Assembly: GCF_008806345.1 (NCBI RefSeq)
Contig: NZ_VZZJ01000015.1
Coordinates: 84,021 to 132,214 of the forward strand
DNA length: 48,194 bases
Direction: 5' to 3'
From: Methylobacterium planeticum
GTDB taxonomy: Bacteria; Pseudomonadota; Alphaproteobacteria; Rhizobiales; Beijerinckiaceae
Shown here piece after piece: positions 1 through 8,768 of this stretch; position 1 is the first letter of the stretch, and each line of letters opens with the position of its first letter. The position numbers were made by a program, and so were the translations under genes. Below the pieces are notes generated by a model, which was not told the DNA's origin, did no database searches, and saw only the letters and a program-made list of their open reading frames with translations.

Positions 1-284
1 CCGCCCACTACGAGGCGGCGTGCGACGAAGGCTCGCTCGGATCTCCGCGGGGCCATCCCGTGACCCGTGGGTCGATAGCGCAGGTCGGGACCGCCGGAGA
101 CACCGCGACGCGAAGCGGCGGAGGCGAGCGAGCCCCCGCCGCGGGACGCCGGGAGACCGGTTTCAACAAGTGCGCTCAGAGTGGTCTCGCGGCGTCCCGC
201 GTCCCCTCGCAGGCGGCGTTTGGGCCATGCCCCCGGAGCCAGCGGCTCGCGGGGGCGAAGGCGTGTCGGGACTGGGCCGGCGCC
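1..284. other. Left-edge stretch without a recognisable gene
   Basis: I see no convincing coding region here. The open frames are the long fortuitous frames that very GC-rich DNA gives on every strand, and none has a family motif or a good ribosome binding site. The stretch lies just downstream of the leftward aldehyde dehydrogenase gene. Confidence 0.5.
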
Positions 285-1718
285 TCAGACGCTCGCCTGG
301 CTGACGAACTTGGTGGTGAGGTAGGCCTCGAGCGCCTCGGCGCCGCCCTCGCTGCCGTAGCCCGAATCCTTGACGCCGCCGAAGGGCGTCTCGGGGACCG
401 CGAGGCCGTGATGGTTGATGCCGAGCATGCCGCTCTCGATCCGGGCCGCGACCTTGGTGGCGCGCTCGGCCGAGCGGGTATAGGCGTAGGCCGCGAGCCC
501 GTAGGGCAGGCGGTTCGCCTCGGTCAGCGCCTCGTCATCGTCCGAGAAGCGCTGGATCGCCGCCACCGGGCCGAAAGGCTCCTCGTTCATGATGCGGGCG
601 GAGAGCGGCAGGTCGGTGAAGACCGTCGGCTCGAAGAAGTTGCCCCGGTTGCCGATGCGCTTGCCGCCGGTGCGCAACGTCGCGCCCTGCGCCGTCGCGT
701 CGGCGGTCAGGCTCTCCATCGCCTCGAGCCGGCGCCCGTGGATCAGCGGGCCCATCCGGGTCTCGGGGTCGAGCCCGTCGCCGATCGTGAGGCCCTCGGC
801 GAGCGCCACGAAGCCGTCGACGAAGCGGTCGAACACGCTCTCGTGCACGAGGAAGCGGGTCGGGGCGACGCAGACCTGGCCGGCATTGCGGAACTTGTTG
901 GCGCCGAGCACCGAGACCGCCTTCTCGACGTCGGCATCCCCGAACACGATCGCGGGGGCGTGGCCGCCGAGCTCCATCGTGACCCGCTTCATGTGCTGGC
1001 CCGCGAGCCCGGCGAGCTGCTTGCCCACCACCGTCGAGCCCGTGAACGAGATCTTCCGGACGACCGGGTGCGGGATCAGGTAGGACGAGATCGCGGCCGG
1101 ATCCCCGAACACCAGGGAGAGGGCGTCCCCCGGCACCCCCGCGTCGAGATAGGCCCGCACCAGGGCGGCGCAGGAGGCGGGCGTGTCCTCGGGGCCCTTC
1201 AGGATCACCGAGCAGCCGGTGCAGAGGGCGGCGGCGATCTTGCGCACCGCCTGGTTGATCGGGAAGTTCCAGGGCGTGAAGCAGGCGACCGGCCCGACCG
1301 GCTCGCGCACCACGAACTGCATCACCCCGTCCTGCCGGGCCGGGATCACCCGGCCGTAGCTGCGCTTGCCCTCTTCCGCGAACCAGTCGGTGACGTCGGC
1401 CGCCACCAGGGTCTCCATCCGGGCCTCGGCCAGCGGCTTGCCCTGCTCGAGGGTCATGATCCGGGCGATGTCCTCCACCCGCTCCCGCAGGAGGTCGGCG
1501 GCCCGGCGCAGGATCTTGGAGCGCTCGAAGGGGGAGACCCGGCGCCAGGTCGCGAAGCCCCGCTCGGCCGCCGCGAGCGCCCGGTCGAGGTCGTCCCGGC
1601 TGGCGACGGCGAGCTGCCCGATGGTCTCTCCCGTGGCGGGGTTGAGGACCGGCAGCCGCTCGCCCGCGGAGCCTGCCGACCACGTGCCGGCGATATGCAG
1701 ATCGACATCCGGATACAT
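285..1718 (-). CDS. gabD: NAD(P)-dependent succinate-semialdehyde dehydrogenase (aldehyde dehydrogenase family)
   Basis: Oxidises succinate semialdehyde (or a close short-chain semialdehyde) to the acid with NAD(P)+, the last step of GABA degradation; cytosolic. The 477-residue product has the full ALDH layout: an N-terminal nicotinamide-binding half with the TPWNFP loop near residue 149 and the FTGSTVVG turn near 225, the general base Glu249 in MELGGHAP, and the catalytic Cys283 in NAGQVCVAP. The C-terminal PFGGVKDSGYGSEGG stretch is typical of the GabD branch. An upstream ATG would add 14 residues, but the family normally begins close to the MYPDVDLHIAG start used here. ILKGPEDTP replaces the more usual KPAEETP. 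Substrate is inferred from subfamily resemblance only; other semialdehydes are possible. Confidence 0.88.
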   Translation of the reverse strand: MYPDVDLHIAGTWSAGSAGERLPVLNPATGETIGQLAVASRDDLDRALAAAERGFATWRRVSPFERSKILRRAADLLRERVEDIARIMTLEQGKPLAEARMETLVAADVTDWFAEEGKRSYGRVIPARQDGVMQFVVREPVGPVACFTPWNFPINQAVRKIAAALCTGCSVILKGPEDTPASCAALVRAYLDAGVPGDALSLVFGDPAAISSYLIPHPVVRKISFTGSTVVGKQLAGLAGQHMKRVTMELGGHAPAIVFGDADVEKAVSVLGANKFRNAGQVCVAPTRFLVHESVFDRFVDGFVALAEGLTIGDGLDPETRMGPLIHGRRLEAMESLTADATAQGATLRTGGKRIGNRGNFFEPTVFTDLPLSARIMNEEPFGPVAAIQRFSDDDEALTEANRLPYGLAAYAYTRSAERATKVAARIESGMLGINHHGLAVPETPFGGVKDSGYGSEGGAEALEAYLTTKFVSQASV

Positions 1719-1884
1719 GAAGCGCGACCATCCCTGCTCGACCGGCCGACGGGCCGGCACCGGCGCCCATCGCCGGCGACAGGGGTTGTCCGCCCTTCGG
1801 GCGCCGCGGGCAACCCGGTTCCGCGCATGGGGCCGCGCGTTCCGGCCGTTCCCGGAGGGGCGGGCCGGTCCCGGACGGGGGGGG

Positions 1885-2676
1885 TCAGGCGGCGATGCGC
1901 TCGCCGATGGCGTCGGCCCCGAGCACCACGGCGCGCTCGCCGCGGCGGGCCTGCAGGGTGCCGCCCTTCGGCACCACCTGCCAGCCCTCGCGGCAGCCGT
2001 CGATCGGCTCCGACACCACGATCAGGCCGGTCTCGGTCTCGCGGTAATACAGGCTCGGCGGGCGCCCATCGCAGGCCCAGCGATAGGCCGTCAGGGTTTC
2101 GCCGTCGGTCAGGAGCGCGGTGAAGCGCAGGGGCTCGGCGATGCCGGCGCCCTGCATCAGCTCGCGCACCGTCGCGAGGGTCTCCGCCATGGCGCCGATC
2201 GGGCTGTCGATCAGCCCGTTGGCGAGGGCCAGCAGGAACAGCGCCTCGGAATCGGTGGTGCCCCGGCGCCCGTCGTAGAGCGCGTCCGGGATCAGGGCCT
2301 CGAGCCGGCGCTTGATCCGGTGATAGCCGCCGATCTGGCCGTTATGCATGAACATGTGCCGGCCGTGGACGAAGGGGTGGCAGTTCGCCCGGGTCGTCGC
2401 CGTGCCGGTGGAGGCCCGCACATGGGCGAAGAAGGTGCGGGCGCGGACCTGCTGGCAGAGGTTGACGAGGTTCTCGTCGGACCAGGCCGGGGACACGTCC
2501 CGGTAGATGCCGGGATCGGGCCGGTCGCCGTACCAGCCGATGCCGAAGCCGTCGCCGTTGGTCTCGGTCTTCGCCTCGGCCGCGTGGAGCGACTGATGCA
2601 CCAGCGAGTGCGTCGGTGCGCAGACGAGGTCGGACAGGAAGACCGGATCACCGCTATAGGCGAGGAAGCGGCACAT
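1885..2676 (-). CDS. Class II glutamine amidotransferase (YafJ/EgtC-like)
   Basis: An N-terminal-nucleophile amidotransferase of 263 residues that hydrolyses glutamine or a gamma-glutamyl amide. It starts MCRF, and removal of Met exposes Cys2, the nucleophile; this fixes the start over the upstream ATG that would add 19 residues. The class II pattern follows: NGDGFGIGWY, RAST, NCHPF and HNGQIGGY, then TDSEALF. The length and lack of a synthase domain place it with the stand-alone YafJ/EgtC/DUG3-type enzymes. EgtC cleaves gamma-glutamyl-hercynylcysteine sulfoxide in ergothioneine synthesis, but no egtB or egtD gene is visible nearby, so the substrate is open. Confidence 0.85.
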   Translation of the reverse strand: MCRFLAYSGDPVFLSDLVCAPTHSLVHQSLHAAEAKTETNGDGFGIGWYGDRPDPGIYRDVSPAWSDENLVNLCQQVRARTFFAHVRASTGTATTRANCHPFVHGRHMFMHNGQIGGYHRIKRRLEALIPDALYDGRRGTTDSEALFLLALANGLIDSPIGAMAETLATVRELMQGAGIAEPLRFTALLTDGETLTAYRWACDGRPPSLYYRETETGLIVVSEPIDGCREGWQVVPKGGTLQARRGERAVVLGADAIGERIAA

Positions 2677-3116
2677 GGCTGACAAACACCCCCAGACAAA
2701 CGCGCGGGCCGGGCTCTCACGGCTCACAAGCAAGCCGTATTCCGCAGCGCGGTCTCCGCCGTCTCAGAACTGTAACACTCAGGCTTGCGCGGTGAACAGT
2801 TCGTTAATGCACCGCATCATGCCGACGGTTTGAGCGTATCCGGGGATCATGCCCAAGGCATGGCCAAGTGAAGGCCTGTCGGGGTGATGGCCTTTCCGGG
2901 TGACGGCCTGACGAAGCGATGACGGGAGCCGGCGATGACGGTGCCGACGATGCGGCGAGCGGCCCCCGCGGCCCCTGCATGAAAAACGAGCAGAATAACG
3001 GGACCGATCCCGACTCTTGCCGGTTGACCCAAGCCGGCGCAGCATCGGGGTCGGCGCAGCGACCCGATTCGAAGTCGCGCTCTCAGGCATCACCCACATC
3101 CGGATAAGGAGGCTTC
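2677..3116. other. Divergent intergenic region, no gene seen
   Basis: About 440 bases between the leftward amidotransferase and the rightward response regulator. It holds short imperfect GATGGCC/GACGGCC repeats around 2886-2940 and must contain both promoters, but I cannot place a clear -35/-10 pair. Short open frames here lack motifs. Confidence 0.45.
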
Positions 3117-3509
3117 ATGGGCCAAGCTCTGCCCGACTGTCCCGTCGCACTCGTGGTCGAGGACGACGCCGCGGTCCGCAACCTCGCCGCGGCCGTCCTC
3201 GAGGAGACCGATCTCGACGTCATCGCCTGCGACAGCGCGGAGGCGGCGATCTCGGTGCTGGAGCGCGCCGACGTCAACGTCGCCCTGCTGTTCGCGGATG
3301 TGCGCCTGCCCGGCGCGATGGACGGGCTCTCCCTGGCCCAGACCGTCGAGGCGCGCTGGCCGGACGTGCGGGTGATCGTCACCTCGGGCTACGACGAGGG
3401 GCGCAACGCCCGCATGCCCGAGCACGCGGTGTTCATGCAGAAGCCCTGGCGTGCCTTCGATGTCCTGGTCCAGGCCGAGCGCGCCACGGACGCGGCCCGC
3501 GCCGCCTGA
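3117..3509 (+). CDS. Single-domain response regulator (CheY-like receiver)
   Basis: A free-standing receiver domain of 130 residues that would be phosphorylated by a histidine kinase and act through protein contacts, since there is no output domain. The acidic pocket is E15-D16-D17, the phospho-acceptor is Asp61 in FADVRLPG, the switch Thr/Ser is at 89-90 in VTSGY, and the conserved Lys is K109 in MQKPW. The start is supported by an AAGGAGG ribosome site just upstream. The DVRLPG...GYDE..KPW pattern resembles receivers attached to hybrid kinases or FixJ-type stress systems. No partner kinase is adjacent; the pair at 7.4-9.5 kb is a separate OmpR system. Confidence 0.9.
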   Translation: MGQALPDCPVALVVEDDAAVRNLAAAVLEETDLDVIACDSAEAAISVLERADVNVALLFADVRLPGAMDGLSLAQTVEARWPDVRVIVTSGYDEGRNARMPEHAVFMQKPWRAFDVLVQAERATDAARAA

Positions 3510-3522
3510 GGCCACGCAAAAA

Positions 3523-3551
3523 GGCCCGTGCCGCCGTGAGGCGACCGGGCC
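3523..3551 (-). terminator. Rho-independent terminator downstream of rpsU
   Basis: GGCCCG pairs with CGGGCC around an inner CGCC/GGCG stem. On the minus strand the hairpin is followed by five U residues (AAAAA at 3518-3522 on the plus strand), so it suits leftward rpsU transcripts about 45 bases past the stop codon. Confidence 0.7.
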
Positions 3552-3596
3552 CGCTTGGACGGAAGGCGGAGGCTGCCGAAGACGGCAGCCCGGCCC

Positions 3597-3911
3597 TTAC
3601 GACGCGATGGCGGCGCCGGGAGCCTGCTGCGGAGCGGGGCTCGCGGAGGGCATGCCGGGACGGCGGGGACCGCCGGCGCCGAAGCGGGGCTTCGGCTTCG
3701 GAGCGGCGATCAGGCCCTCGCGGATCGCGGTCTTGCGGGCCTGCTTGCGGGCGCGGCGGACGGCCTCGGCCTTCTCGCGTGCCTTGCGCACGGAGGGCTT
3801 CTCGTAGGCCTTGCGCTGCTTCATCTCACGGAAGATGCCCTCACGCTGCATCTTCTTCTTGAGGACGCGGAGCGCCTGATCGACGTTGTTGTCGCGAACG
3901 AGTACCTGCAA
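3597..3911 (-). CDS. rpsU: 30S ribosomal protein bS21
   Basis: Small-subunit ribosomal protein near the mRNA exit/anti-Shine-Dalgarno region. The first 55 or so residues match bS21: VLVRDNNVDQALRVLKKKMQ, then REGIFREMKQRKAYEKPSVRK and a basic RKAREKAEAVRRARK helix. At 104 residues it is longer than the enterobacterial protein (about 71) because of an Ala/Pro/Gly-rich tail, which I regard as usual for Hyphomicrobiales S21. Its 3' end faces the response regulator gene across a terminator. In alphaproteobacteria a COQ9-like gene is often divergent from rpsU, but it is absent here. Confidence 0.95.
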   Translation of the reverse strand: MQVLVRDNNVDQALRVLKKKMQREGIFREMKQRKAYEKPSVRKAREKAEAVRRARKQARKTAIREGLIAAPKPKPRFGAGGPRRPGMPSASPAPQQAPGAAIAS

Positions 3912-4187
3912 CGGTCTTGATCCTCTAGAACGATCTGTCTTCGATCAGCGCCGGCTCCGAGCCCCGACGGCTTGTGGGGAACCGACAAACGCCCCTTGCC
4001 CGGGGAATTCCCAGGAGGGACGTCGATCGGACAGTCTCGAATCGGCGCGTAAAACGATACCTGCGGCAAGCTCATACACGATGCGCGGACGAGATCCAAC
4101 CGGGCGCGGGCGACGAATGCGCGGTGGCGGCGAGGGGCGTCCCGGCGCGGCCCGAAGGCCACACCCGCCCCGGCCGGGAACGTCCGG

Positions 4188-5492
4188 TCAGCTGTGCGAC
4201 TGGATGAAGTTGCGCACGAGCGGGTAGGTCTGCGCCTCCCATTTGCGGCCCGAGAACACGCCGTAATGGCCGACGCCCGCCTGGAGATGGTGGCTCTTCA
4301 TGTGCGGCGGCAGGCCGGTGCAGAGGTCGTGGGCCGCCATGGTCTGGCCCACCGCGCAGATGTCGTCGCGCTCGCCCTCCACCGTCATCAGGGCGGTGCG
4401 CCGGATCGCGCGCATGTCGAGCGGGCTGCCCCGGTAGGTGAGCTCGTTCTTGGCGAGGGTGTAGTCCTGGAAGACCATCTTCACGGTCTCGAGGTAGAAT
4501 TCCGCCGCGAGGTCGAGGACGGCGAAGTACTCGTCGTAGAAGCTCTCGATCGCCCGCGCCTTGTCGGTCTCGCCGTTGGCGAGGTGCCAGAACAGGTCCG
4601 CATGGCCCTGCACGTGGCGCTTGGCGTTCATCGAGATGAAGGCCGAGACCTGCACGAAGCCCGGATAGACCCGCCGGCCCGCGCCCTTGTGACGGCGCGG
4701 CACGGTGGCGATCAGGTTCTCCTCGAACCACTCGATCGGCTTCGAGATGGCGAGCTCGTTCACCGAGGTCGGGCTGATGCGGCAATCCACCGGGCCCGCC
4801 ATCAGGGTCATGCTGCGCGGGGCCGCCGGGTTGCGGCTCTGCGCCATCACGGCCGCGGCGGCGAGGGCCTGGACGGCCGGCTGGCAGACGGCGACGACGT
4901 GCGAGCCCTCGCCCATCGTCTCCAGGAACTGGACCAGGTGATCGACGTAATCGTCGAAGCCGAAGCGCCCGGCCGAGACGGGCACGTCGCGGGCATTGTG
5001 CCAGTCCGTGATGTAGACGTCGTGGTCCGGCAGCAGGGTGCGGACGGTGCCGCGCAGGAGCGTGGCGAAGTGGCCCGACATGGGCGCCACCACCAGCACC
5101 TTGGGCTGTTCCGTGGCGATGTCCTTGCGGAAGCGCAGCAGCGTGCCGAAGGGCGTGGCGAAGACCGGCTCCTCGGTGACGGGCACCTCGCGGTTGCCGA
5201 CGGCGACCGAATCGATGCCGTAGGGGGGGCGCGTGAAGGTGAGCCCGGCCCGCATCATCATCCGGGCGCCGGCGGACCACCAGGTCACCGGCTCGCGGAA
5301 CCCCGCATGGGTCCAGGGGGAGATCGCGTCGTGCAGGATCCGGCCCCAGGCCCGGGTCTGCTCGGCGAGGTCGGCCTGGACCTCGAAGGCATCGTACAGC
5401 ATGGGGCGGGCTCGCATGCGCGATCGGCCCAGGGAGGGGGCGCTCACGGCGGAAGGAGAAGGCAGCCACGCCTGCGGGCGCTGCATATTCAT
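4188..5492 (-). CDS. phaZ: Intracellular polyhydroxybutyrate depolymerase (PhaZ)
   Basis: Degrades stored poly-3-hydroxybutyrate granules to oligomers or monomer during carbon limitation. The 434-residue alpha/beta-hydrolase has the family features: APMSGHFATLLR near residue 136, the TDWHNARDVP stretch near 162, a lipase-box-like VAVCQPAV with Cys203 in place of the usual serine nucleophile, and a late GVGHYGVFSGRKW block carrying the catalytic His. There is no signal peptide, in keeping with the intracellular class. A second in-frame ATG at 5402 begins MLYDAFEVQ, where most homologues begin, so the first 30 residues may not be translated; neither start has a strong ribosome site. Monocistronic and divergent from the glutathione transferase gene. 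Confidence 0.92.
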   Translation of the reverse strand: MNMQRPQAWLPSPSAVSAPSLGRSRMRARPMLYDAFEVQADLAEQTRAWGRILHDAISPWTHAGFREPVTWWSAGARMMMRAGLTFTRPPYGIDSVAVGNREVPVTEEPVFATPFGTLLRFRKDIATEQPKVLVVAPMSGHFATLLRGTVRTLLPDHDVYITDWHNARDVPVSAGRFGFDDYVDHLVQFLETMGEGSHVVAVCQPAVQALAAAAVMAQSRNPAAPRSMTLMAGPVDCRISPTSVNELAISKPIEWFEENLIATVPRRHKGAGRRVYPGFVQVSAFISMNAKRHVQGHADLFWHLANGETDKARAIESFYDEYFAVLDLAAEFYLETVKMVFQDYTLAKNELTYRGSPLDMRAIRRTALMTVEGERDDICAVGQTMAAHDLCTGLPPHMKSHHLQAGVGHYGVFSGRKWEAQTYPLVRNFIQSHS

Positions 5493-5859
5493 GGGGCGCT
5501 AAGGATGAGACGGGCGCGAAGGCGCCGCAACCGGCCAAAAGTACGACGCGACGGGTCTGTGGTAGTGCTGCATCATCCGAGCCCCCCGCTGCACGGCCTT
5601 GCGCGTGCACGGCCCATGCCACCGGAACGGGCCGACCTTGTTGAGCCAGCAACCTTTCAGACTGGCGGATACTGTCAAGCCTGTGCGACCGCCGAGCCCA
5701 CGCTTGGTTGACGGCTGCGCTTTCGGGGCACCATCGGCGGCCGCTCCCCGAGGGGCGGCAGGTGGAGGGACGGCAGGTGGAGGGACGGCACGAGGAGGGA
5801 CGGCACGAGTCTTGGATCAGCTTGGCGCTAAGCAACACGGAAGCCCGAGGGGACCAGAG
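5493..5859. other. Divergent intergenic region between phaZ and the glutathione transferase gene
   Basis: No gene is convincing here. The stretch must hold both promoters and contains a short 15-bp tandem repeat, listed separately. Confidence 0.5.
5757..5809. repeat. 15-bp tandem repeat, 3.5 copies
   Basis: Units of GGCAGGTGGAGGGAC at 5757, 5772 and 5787 (the third reads CGAGGAGG in its middle), then a partial fourth to 5809. The array lies about 50 bases upstream of the glutathione transferase start. Its purine-rich units resemble reiterated GGAGG motifs, but they are too far from the start codon to be its ribosome site. Confidence 0.8.
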
Positions 5860-6516
5860 ATGGCTGCGGCGACGCTCACGATTTCGAGCCGGAATTACTC
5901 CTCGTGGTCCTTGAGGGGCTGGCTGATCTGCCGGATGGCGGGGCTTGATTTCGAGACGGAGGTGCTGTCGGGCGCCGACGCCTCGACCCGGGCCGAGCTC
6001 CTGCACCTCTCGCCGTCGTTCCTGGTGCCGCGCCTCTGCCACGGCGAGGTGGTGGTCTGGGACACCCTCGCCATCGCGCAATATCTCAACGAGACCTACC
6101 CGAAGGCGGGCTTCCTCCCGAAGGACGTCGTGGCCCGCGCCCATTGCCGCTCGATCGCCGGGGAGATGCACGGGGGCTTCATCAACCTGCGCTCGGCCCT
6201 GCCGATGAACCTCAAGGCGCATCATCCGAACTTCAAGATCTTCAACGGCGCCAAGGGCGACATCGACCGGATCAGCGCGATCTTCGACGAGTGCCTCGGC
6301 CGCTACGACGGCCCCTACCTGTTCGGCGCGCAGCCCACCCTCGCGGATGCCATGTACGCCCCGGTCTGCACGCGCTTTCGCACCTACAACGTGGCGCTGC
6401 CCGACCGCGCCGCCGCCTACCGCGACCTGATCCTGTCCTGGCCGCTGATGCAGGAGTGGAGCGAGGCCGCCGCCGCCGAGCCGGACGAGATCGAGGAACT
6501 CGACATGGAGTTCTGA
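5860..6516 (+). CDS. Glutathione S-transferase family protein
   Basis: Conjugates or reduces substrates using glutathione; cytosolic. The 218-residue product has an N-terminal thioredoxin-like domain opening with SSRNYSSWSLRGW, where Ser rather than Tyr probably activates glutathione, then VPRLCHGEVVVWDTLAIAQYLNE, the G-site with the cis-Pro and the DT/S-type glutathione contact. An all-alpha C-terminal domain follows from about residue 85. The ATG at 5860 is preceded by GAGGGGACC and fits the family's start; the frame stays open far upstream only because of GC bias. The NYSSWSLR opening is shared with stand-alone bacterial GSTs whose substrates are unknown. Confidence 0.88.
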   Translation: MAAATLTISSRNYSSWSLRGWLICRMAGLDFETEVLSGADASTRAELLHLSPSFLVPRLCHGEVVVWDTLAIAQYLNETYPKAGFLPKDVVARAHCRSIAGEMHGGFINLRSALPMNLKAHHPNFKIFNGAKGDIDRISAIFDECLGRYDGPYLFGAQPTLADAMYAPVCTRFRTYNVALPDRAAAYRDLILSWPLMQEWSEAAAAEPDEIEELDMEF

Positions 6517-6518
6517 AC

Positions 6519-6548
6519 CCGGTCCCGGGGCCGCCGCCCCGGGACCGG
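6519..6548. terminator. Strong hairpin between convergent genes
   Basis: A perfect 13-bp stem (6519-6531 with 6536-6548) and a 4-base loop sit 2 bases past the glutathione transferase stop and 6 bases before the stop of the convergent gene. It lacks a T run but probably serves both directions. Confidence 0.7.
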
Positions 6549-6554
6549 CGGGCC

Positions 6555-7199
6555 TCAGGTCTGGAAGTCGAACAGCAGGGCCGCCGAGGTCTGGCCGGAA
6601 CTGCCGGAGCCGCTCGCCCCGTAGCCGGAGGCGCTGGACTGCGTCGCCTGCAGTTGCTGGATGAAGCTCGTCAGCAGGTCGTCGGTCCCGCTCGCGCTGG
6701 CGTCGGTCGCGGATCCCGCCGAGGACGCGTCCGTGGGCGGCGGACCGTGCGGCCGGTGCCCGCGCCCGCCGACCCCGCCGACCGGCTCCGCGTCCCGATC
6801 CTCGGATGCGTCGTCGGGACCGCCGCCGGCATTCTGCGCGAAGATCTGCTTGAGGGTGTCGGCCTGGGCGCTGGTGAGGCTGCCGCTCGTCACCTGATCG
6901 TCGATCAGGCCGTCGATCCGGTCCTTCATGTCGGAGGGGTCGAGGCGGGTCTCGCGGCCGCCGCTGCTCGTCCCGCCGGAACGCGACGTGCCGCCGGTCG
7001 AGGCGGTGGACTCGCCGAAGAGGCTCGCGTCGATCGACTTGAGGGCGCTCGTCAGCGCCGTGCCGTCGGCCGAGCTGATACTGCCGGAGGAGACCTCGCT
7101 GCCGATGGCGCTCGCCACCGGGTTCCTGCCGGAGGGCGGCGGGGGCGGGCGCTGGGTCGAGAAGAGCTGCTGGGCGGTGGAACTGGAGATCGTACTCAT
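6555..7199 (-). CDS. Ser/Gly/Ala-rich protein with two SGS(I/L)-S/T-SA helical motifs
   Basis: Unknown function, 214 residues. Two related segments stand out: GSISSADGTALTSALKSID near residue 38 and SGSLTSAQADTLKQIFAQN near 105. Both look like EF-hand-type or short helix-turn units of the SG-x-(I/L)-(T/S)-x-x-(D/E/Q) kind seen in low-complexity alphaproteobacterial proteins. The linkers are low complexity, with a Pro run near 18-23, a Gly/Ser run near 70-80 and an acidic-to-His/Gly stretch near 130-150. No signal peptide or membrane segment is seen. The start MSTISSSTAQ is a plain ATG. It stands alone, convergent with the glutathione transferase. I cannot assign a role. Confidence 0.75.
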   Translation of the reverse strand: MSTISSSTAQQLFSTQRPPPPPSGRNPVASAIGSEVSSGSISSADGTALTSALKSIDASLFGESTASTGGTSRSGGTSSGGRETRLDPSDMKDRIDGLIDDQVTSGSLTSAQADTLKQIFAQNAGGGPDDASEDRDAEPVGGVGGRGHRPHGPPPTDASSAGSATDASASGTDDLLTSFIQQLQATQSSASGYGASGSGSSGQTSAALLFDFQT

Positions 7200-7297
7200 G
7201 GGCAGGCTCGTGAACTGGAAGGCACCGGTTGCGCCCGGCCGCGGGTCCGGTTCGATGAGGCGGGATCTTGGTTAAGGGGCCGTTGCGACGGGGCCGG

Positions 7298-7351
7298 ACT
7301 TGGTTTCCCGAGATGTCTCCGGACGCCCCGCGCAACATCGCGAAACCAAGT
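7298..7351. repeat. Inverted repeat with 34-base spacer
   Basis: ACTTGGTTTC at 7298-7307 is repeated in perfect inversion at 7342-7351, with CCGG flanking both outer ends. It lies between the start of the Ser/Gly-rich gene and the stop of the sensor kinase gene. It may be a terminator-like structure or a protein site; there is no T run. Confidence 0.6.
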
Positions 7352-7364
7352 GCCGGCCGGAGCC

Positions 7365-8768
7365 CTAGGCGGCCTCGGCCGGGAGAACGGCCGGCCCCGG
7401 TGCGGGCGGGTGCGGTGCCTGGACGGCGAGCGGCAGCTCGATCCGGGCGCAGAGGCCGCCCCCGGGCGGGTTCTCGAGGATCAGGCGCCCCTGATGCGCC
7501 TCGACGATGGCGAGGACGATCGAGAGGCCGAGGCCGAAGCCGCTCGCCTCGTTCAGGTTCCGGGCGCGGTCGCCCCGCACGAAGGGCTGCAGCATGGCGT
7601 CGCGCTCGGCCTCGGGGATGCCGGGGCCGGAATCGCGCACCTCGACGGCGATGCCGCGCGGCGAGGTCTCCATGCTGAGCACCGCCGCGCCGCCGTACTT
7701 CACGGCATTGTCCACCAGGTTGGTGATGGCCCGCTGCAGCTCGTCGGGGCGCCCGCGCACCAGCACGTGGCGGCTGCGCTCGACCTGCACGTCGGCGCCG
7801 ACATCGCTGAAGCCGTCGCAGACCGTCTGCACCACCGAGGCGAGGTCGACGAGGGCGGTCGCCCCCGCGCCGCCGCCCTGGCCGTCGCGCACGAAGGAGA
7901 GCGCCGCCTCGACGAGGCCGTTCATCTGGTCGAGGTCGCGCAGCGTCATGGTGCGGGCCTGATCGTCCTCGATGAACTCCGCCCTGAGCCGCAGCCGCGT
8001 GATCGGCGTGCGCAGGTCGTGGCTGATGGCGGCGAGCATCTGGGTGCGGTCGTCGATGAGCCGGCGCACCCGCTCGCGCATCCGGTCGAGGGCGCGCGAG
8101 ACGGCGAGCACCTCCTCGGGGCCGCGCTGGGGCAGGGGCAGGGGATCGTTGCGCGTCCCGAAGGCCTCCGCCGCGTTGGCGAGGCGCGCGAGCGGGGCCG
8201 TGAGCGCCCGGGTCGCCCAGACCGAGAGCAGGGCCAGCGTCAGGCCGAGGAACACGAAGGTGAAGATGAGGGCGCCCTGCTTCGGCGGCCGCAGGGGATC
8301 GTCGGGCAGGCCGGCCTCGAAGGTCGCGCCGCCCGGCGTCGTGATGCCGAGCCGCAGGATCCCGTGCGGCGCCGCTCCGGGCAGGTCCGTGATGGCGAGG
8401 TGCTGGCCGAAACCGTCGCGCAGGCGCTGCACCACCGGGTGGACGTCGAGGCTGCTCTCCGGCGTCGCCGCGGCGCCGCCCCAGGGCGCGATGCGCAGGC
8501 TCGGCAGGACGTGGGCGGCGTGGCGCAGGAGGGCCGGGCGCTCGGCCGGGGAGGCGACGTCGAGGAGGCGGGTGACCGTGGCGAGGCGGTTGGCCGCCAC
8601 GCCCGGATGGTCGTCCGGGCGCCAGGGCTCGCGCAGCAGCACGAAGGCGATCGTCGCCACCGCGTGCGCCACCACGATCGCCGCCACCACGAGGAGCGCG
8701 ATCTGCCCCGCCACGCTCCGGGGCCGCAGGCGCGCCAGGAGCCGCCTCGGGAGGTCGGGCGTGCTCAT
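7365..8768 (-). CDS. EnvZ-type sensor histidine kinase
   Basis: Membrane sensor that autophosphorylates and passes phosphate to the response regulator encoded just upstream. 467 residues: TM1 about 21-45, a periplasmic sensor loop 46-165, TM2 166-186, a HAMP linker to about 240, the HisKA helix with phospho-acceptor His250 in AISHDLRTPITRLR, then the ATPase domain with the N-box NLVDNAVKYG, the G1 box RDSGPGIP and the G2 box GFGLGLSIV. The ATG overlaps the regulator's stop by ATGA, so the two are translationally coupled. The EnvZ/RstB-like RLRLRAEFIED after the His supports pairing with an OmpR-class regulator. The signal is not evident. Confidence 0.93.
   Translation of the reverse strand: MSTPDLPRRLLARLRPRSVAGQIALLVVAAIVVAHAVATIAFVLLREPWRPDDHPGVAANRLATVTRLLDVASPAERPALLRHAAHVLPSLRIAPWGGAAATPESSLDVHPVVQRLRDGFGQHLAITDLPGAAPHGILRLGITTPGGATFEAGLPDDPLRPPKQGALIFTFVFLGLTLALLSVWATRALTAPLARLANAAEAFGTRNDPLPLPQRGPEEVLAVSRALDRMRERVRRLIDDRTQMLAAISHDLRTPITRLRLRAEFIEDDQARTMTLRDLDQMNGLVEAALSFVRDGQGGGAGATALVDLASVVQTVCDGFSDVGADVQVERSRHVLVRGRPDELQRAITNLVDNAVKYGGAAVLSMETSPRGIAVEVRDSGPGIPEAERDAMLQPFVRGDRARNLNEASGFGLGLSIVLAIVEAHQGRLILENPPGGGLCARIELPLAVQAPHPPAPGPAVLPAEAA

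Noticed and set aside
60..2123. Long plus-strand frame opposite the aldehyde dehydrogenase
   Set aside because: Antisense shadow of gabD and of the amidotransferase gene; composition and lack of motifs rule it out.
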